Shown here: positions 7,844-8,411 of the stretch, in pieces | Position numbering within the stretch: position 1 is the stretch's first letter | How the letters are laid out: every line of letters starts with the position of its first letter | Assembly: GCA_903837255.1 (NCBI GenBank) | Contig: CAILTZ010000361.1 | Coordinates: forward strand, 1-8,411 | Length of the DNA: 8,411 nt | Source: an uncultured Pirellula sp. | Lineage (GTDB): Bacteria > Planctomycetota > Planctomycetia > Pirellulales > Pirellulaceae | Direction: 5' to 3' | Notes under the pieces: generated by a model | What the model saw: the letters and a program-made list of their open reading frames with translations, nothing else | Told to the model about the DNA's origin: nothing | The model's database searches: none | Program-made: the position numbers and the translations under genes

Positions 7844-7860
7844 TTGGCACGGGGCTTGCT
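7844..7860 (+). promoter_or_regulatory. Sigma-54 (RpoN) -24/-12 promoter
   Basis: TTGGCACG-N4-TTGCT matches the sigma-54 consensus at every conserved base. The GG (7846-7847) and GC (7858-7859) are in the required 12-base register. Transcription should begin near 7871, leaving a leader of about 37 bases to the ATG at 7908 or 82 bases to the ATG at 7953. It points toward the response-regulator gene, which should therefore need an activated enhancer-binding protein for expression. Confidence 0.85.
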
Positions 7861-7885
7861 TGAATGAGTTGGAACACAAATCCAG

Positions 7886-7898
7886 AGTGCTCAGCACT
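7886..7898. repeat. Perfect dyad just downstream of the predicted start site
   Basis: AGTGCT-C-AGCACT is a 13-base palindrome centred about +22 from the predicted sigma-54 start site and ending nine bases before the ATG at 7908. Its place in the initially transcribed region would suit a repressor operator; with a one-base spacer, a long RNA hairpin is unlikely (four pairs at most with a five-base loop). Confidence 0.4.
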
Positions 7899-7952
7899 TA
7901 CGTCTGAATGGATGAGGTTTGTGGGTTACTGATTCGCGGACTGTTTGAGAAA

Positions 7953-8411
7953 ATGGAACCTGTTGAACCTTTTTCTGTTCTGATTGCAGACGAGGAGCCC
8001 AGTACTCGTTTGGGCCTTGCGCAAGGCTTAGCCTCCCAAGTCGATTTGGTTGAAATGGCTTCCAGTGGCCAGGAGGCTTGGTCCTTGTTTGAGAAGGGCA
8101 AGCATCCGCTGGTGATCGTGGATGGTCGTTTGAATTGCGGAATGACAGGCCTCGAACTATTAGGGATGATTCTTCGCGCAAGGCCTTTGACGGCAGTGAT
8201 TGTTATTGCTGCACATGGAACGGTTGAAACGGCCGTGGAAGCCATGCGCGTAGGGGCGTTTGATTTTATCCTCGAACCGGTGGATTTAGACTTGGTTCGC
8301 CAGCAGGTAAGCAAAGCCAAAGAGCACTACCACGTCAGGGCAGAGAACGTTCTCTTGAGGCACCGGTTGAACGTCAATTCCGCCGAGATCCCTGCTCAGC
8401 GGTCCGGCCAC
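7953..8411 (+). CDS. NtrC-family response regulator with atypical receiver, 5' part only
   Basis: The frame is open to the window edge (153 codons seen). Residues 8-125 form a receiver domain: acidic pocket DEE (13-15), candidate phospho-acceptor D57 in VIVDGRL, and HGTVETAVEAMRVGAFDF (88-105), a stretch characteristic of NtrC-class regulators. The tail (ENVLLRHRL) resembles the linker before an AAA+ domain, so sigma-54 activator and HTH domains probably follow outside the window. Three features depart from the family: the conserved Thr/Ser after beta-4 is Ala (A86), the conserved Lys before Pro is Glu (E108), and the D57-to-Gly loop has one extra residue (GRLNCGMTG). Phosphorylation may be altered or absent. 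Expression should depend on the sigma-54 promoter at 7844-7860. The start at 7953 suits the usual receiver N-terminus; an in-frame ATG at 7908, directly after a stop codon, would add 15 residues. Neither start has a good Shine-Dalgarno site. Confidence 0.85.
   Translation, partial: MEPVEPFSVLIADEEPSTRLGLAQGLASQVDLVEMASSGQEAWSLFEKGKHPLVIVDGRLNCGMTGLELLGMILRARPLTAVIVIAAHGTVETAVEAMRVGAFDFILEPVDLDLVRQQVSKAKEHYHVRAENVLLRHRLNVNSAEIPAQRSGH

Larger units (their letters stand above)
7648..7952 (+). promoter_or_regulatory. Intergenic control region between tRNA-Arg and the response regulator
   Basis: These 305 bases contain no credible gene. In order they hold a dyad TTGCCA-N3-TGGCAA (7701-7715) with a further TTGCCA half-site at 7720-7725, a T6 run within an AT-rich tract (7766-7787), a dyad CCTTCGA-N6-TCGAAGG (7808-7827), a consensus sigma-54 promoter (7844-7860) and a dyad AGTGCT-C-AGCACT (7886-7898). 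This is the layout expected of an enhancer-dependent promoter: distal activator site, flexible AT-rich spacer, then -24/-12 element. The assignment of each dyad to a protein is inference. Confidence 0.55.

Noticed and set aside
7621..7863. 80-codon + strand frame starting in the tRNA
   Set aside because: It begins inside the T arm of the tRNA, covers the dyads and the sigma-54 promoter, and has no recognisable protein character.
7898..8320. 140-codon frame on the - strand at the 3' end
   Set aside because: The + strand encodes an unmistakable receiver domain across the same bases.

Overview
The window looks like chromosomal DNA from a planctomycete, most likely of the Pirellulaceae (Rhodopirellula/Blastopirellula-like). 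The evidence is the pairing of a very large secreted multihaem cytochrome, carrying a DUF1080 (3-keto-disaccharide hydrolase-like) domain and a PA14 domain, with a secreted sorbosone-dehydrogenase-like beta-propeller. GAF-containing sigma-54 regulators and leaders without Shine-Dalgarno sites also fit. The taxonomy is inferred from protein style, not from a marker gene. All supported genes lie on the + strand.

Layout. (1) 1-264: the C-terminal end of a multi-spanning transporter, probably MFS. It overlaps by ATGA with (2) 261-2261, a complete sigma-54-dependent activator with two N-terminal GAF-type sensor regions (the first degenerate), an AAA+ domain with an intact GAFTDA loop, and a Fis-type HTH. 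(3) 2262-2382: a G-poor leader with a 12-bp tandem repeat. (4) 2383-5958: a secreted 1191-residue protein with a DUF1080 domain, two haem-c motifs, a PA14 domain, three more haem-c motifs and a conserved-looking C-terminal domain. (5) 6029-7543: a secreted beta-propeller protein, probably co-transcribed with it. (6) 7574-7647: tRNA-Arg(CCG) behind an extended -10 promoter. (7) 7648-7952: a regulatory intergenic region holding a consensus sigma-54 (-24/-12) promoter and three perfect dyads. (8) 7953 to the window end: the start of an NtrC-family response regulator whose receiver domain lacks the conserved Thr and Lys and has an extra residue in the phosphorylation loop.

How the genes may work together. 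The two large secreted proteins look like one periplasmic (or outer-face) sugar-processing and electron-transfer module: the propeller could oxidise or bind a sugar, the DUF1080 domain could act on the oxidised glycoside, the PA14 domain could hold carbohydrate, and five haems could carry electrons. This is inference from domain content. The transporter and GAF regulator form a separate, translationally coupled pair. The 3' regulator is under sigma-54 control, which implies a sigma-54 circuit feeding another sigma-54-type activator gene. No mobile element, CRISPR array or phage feature was seen.
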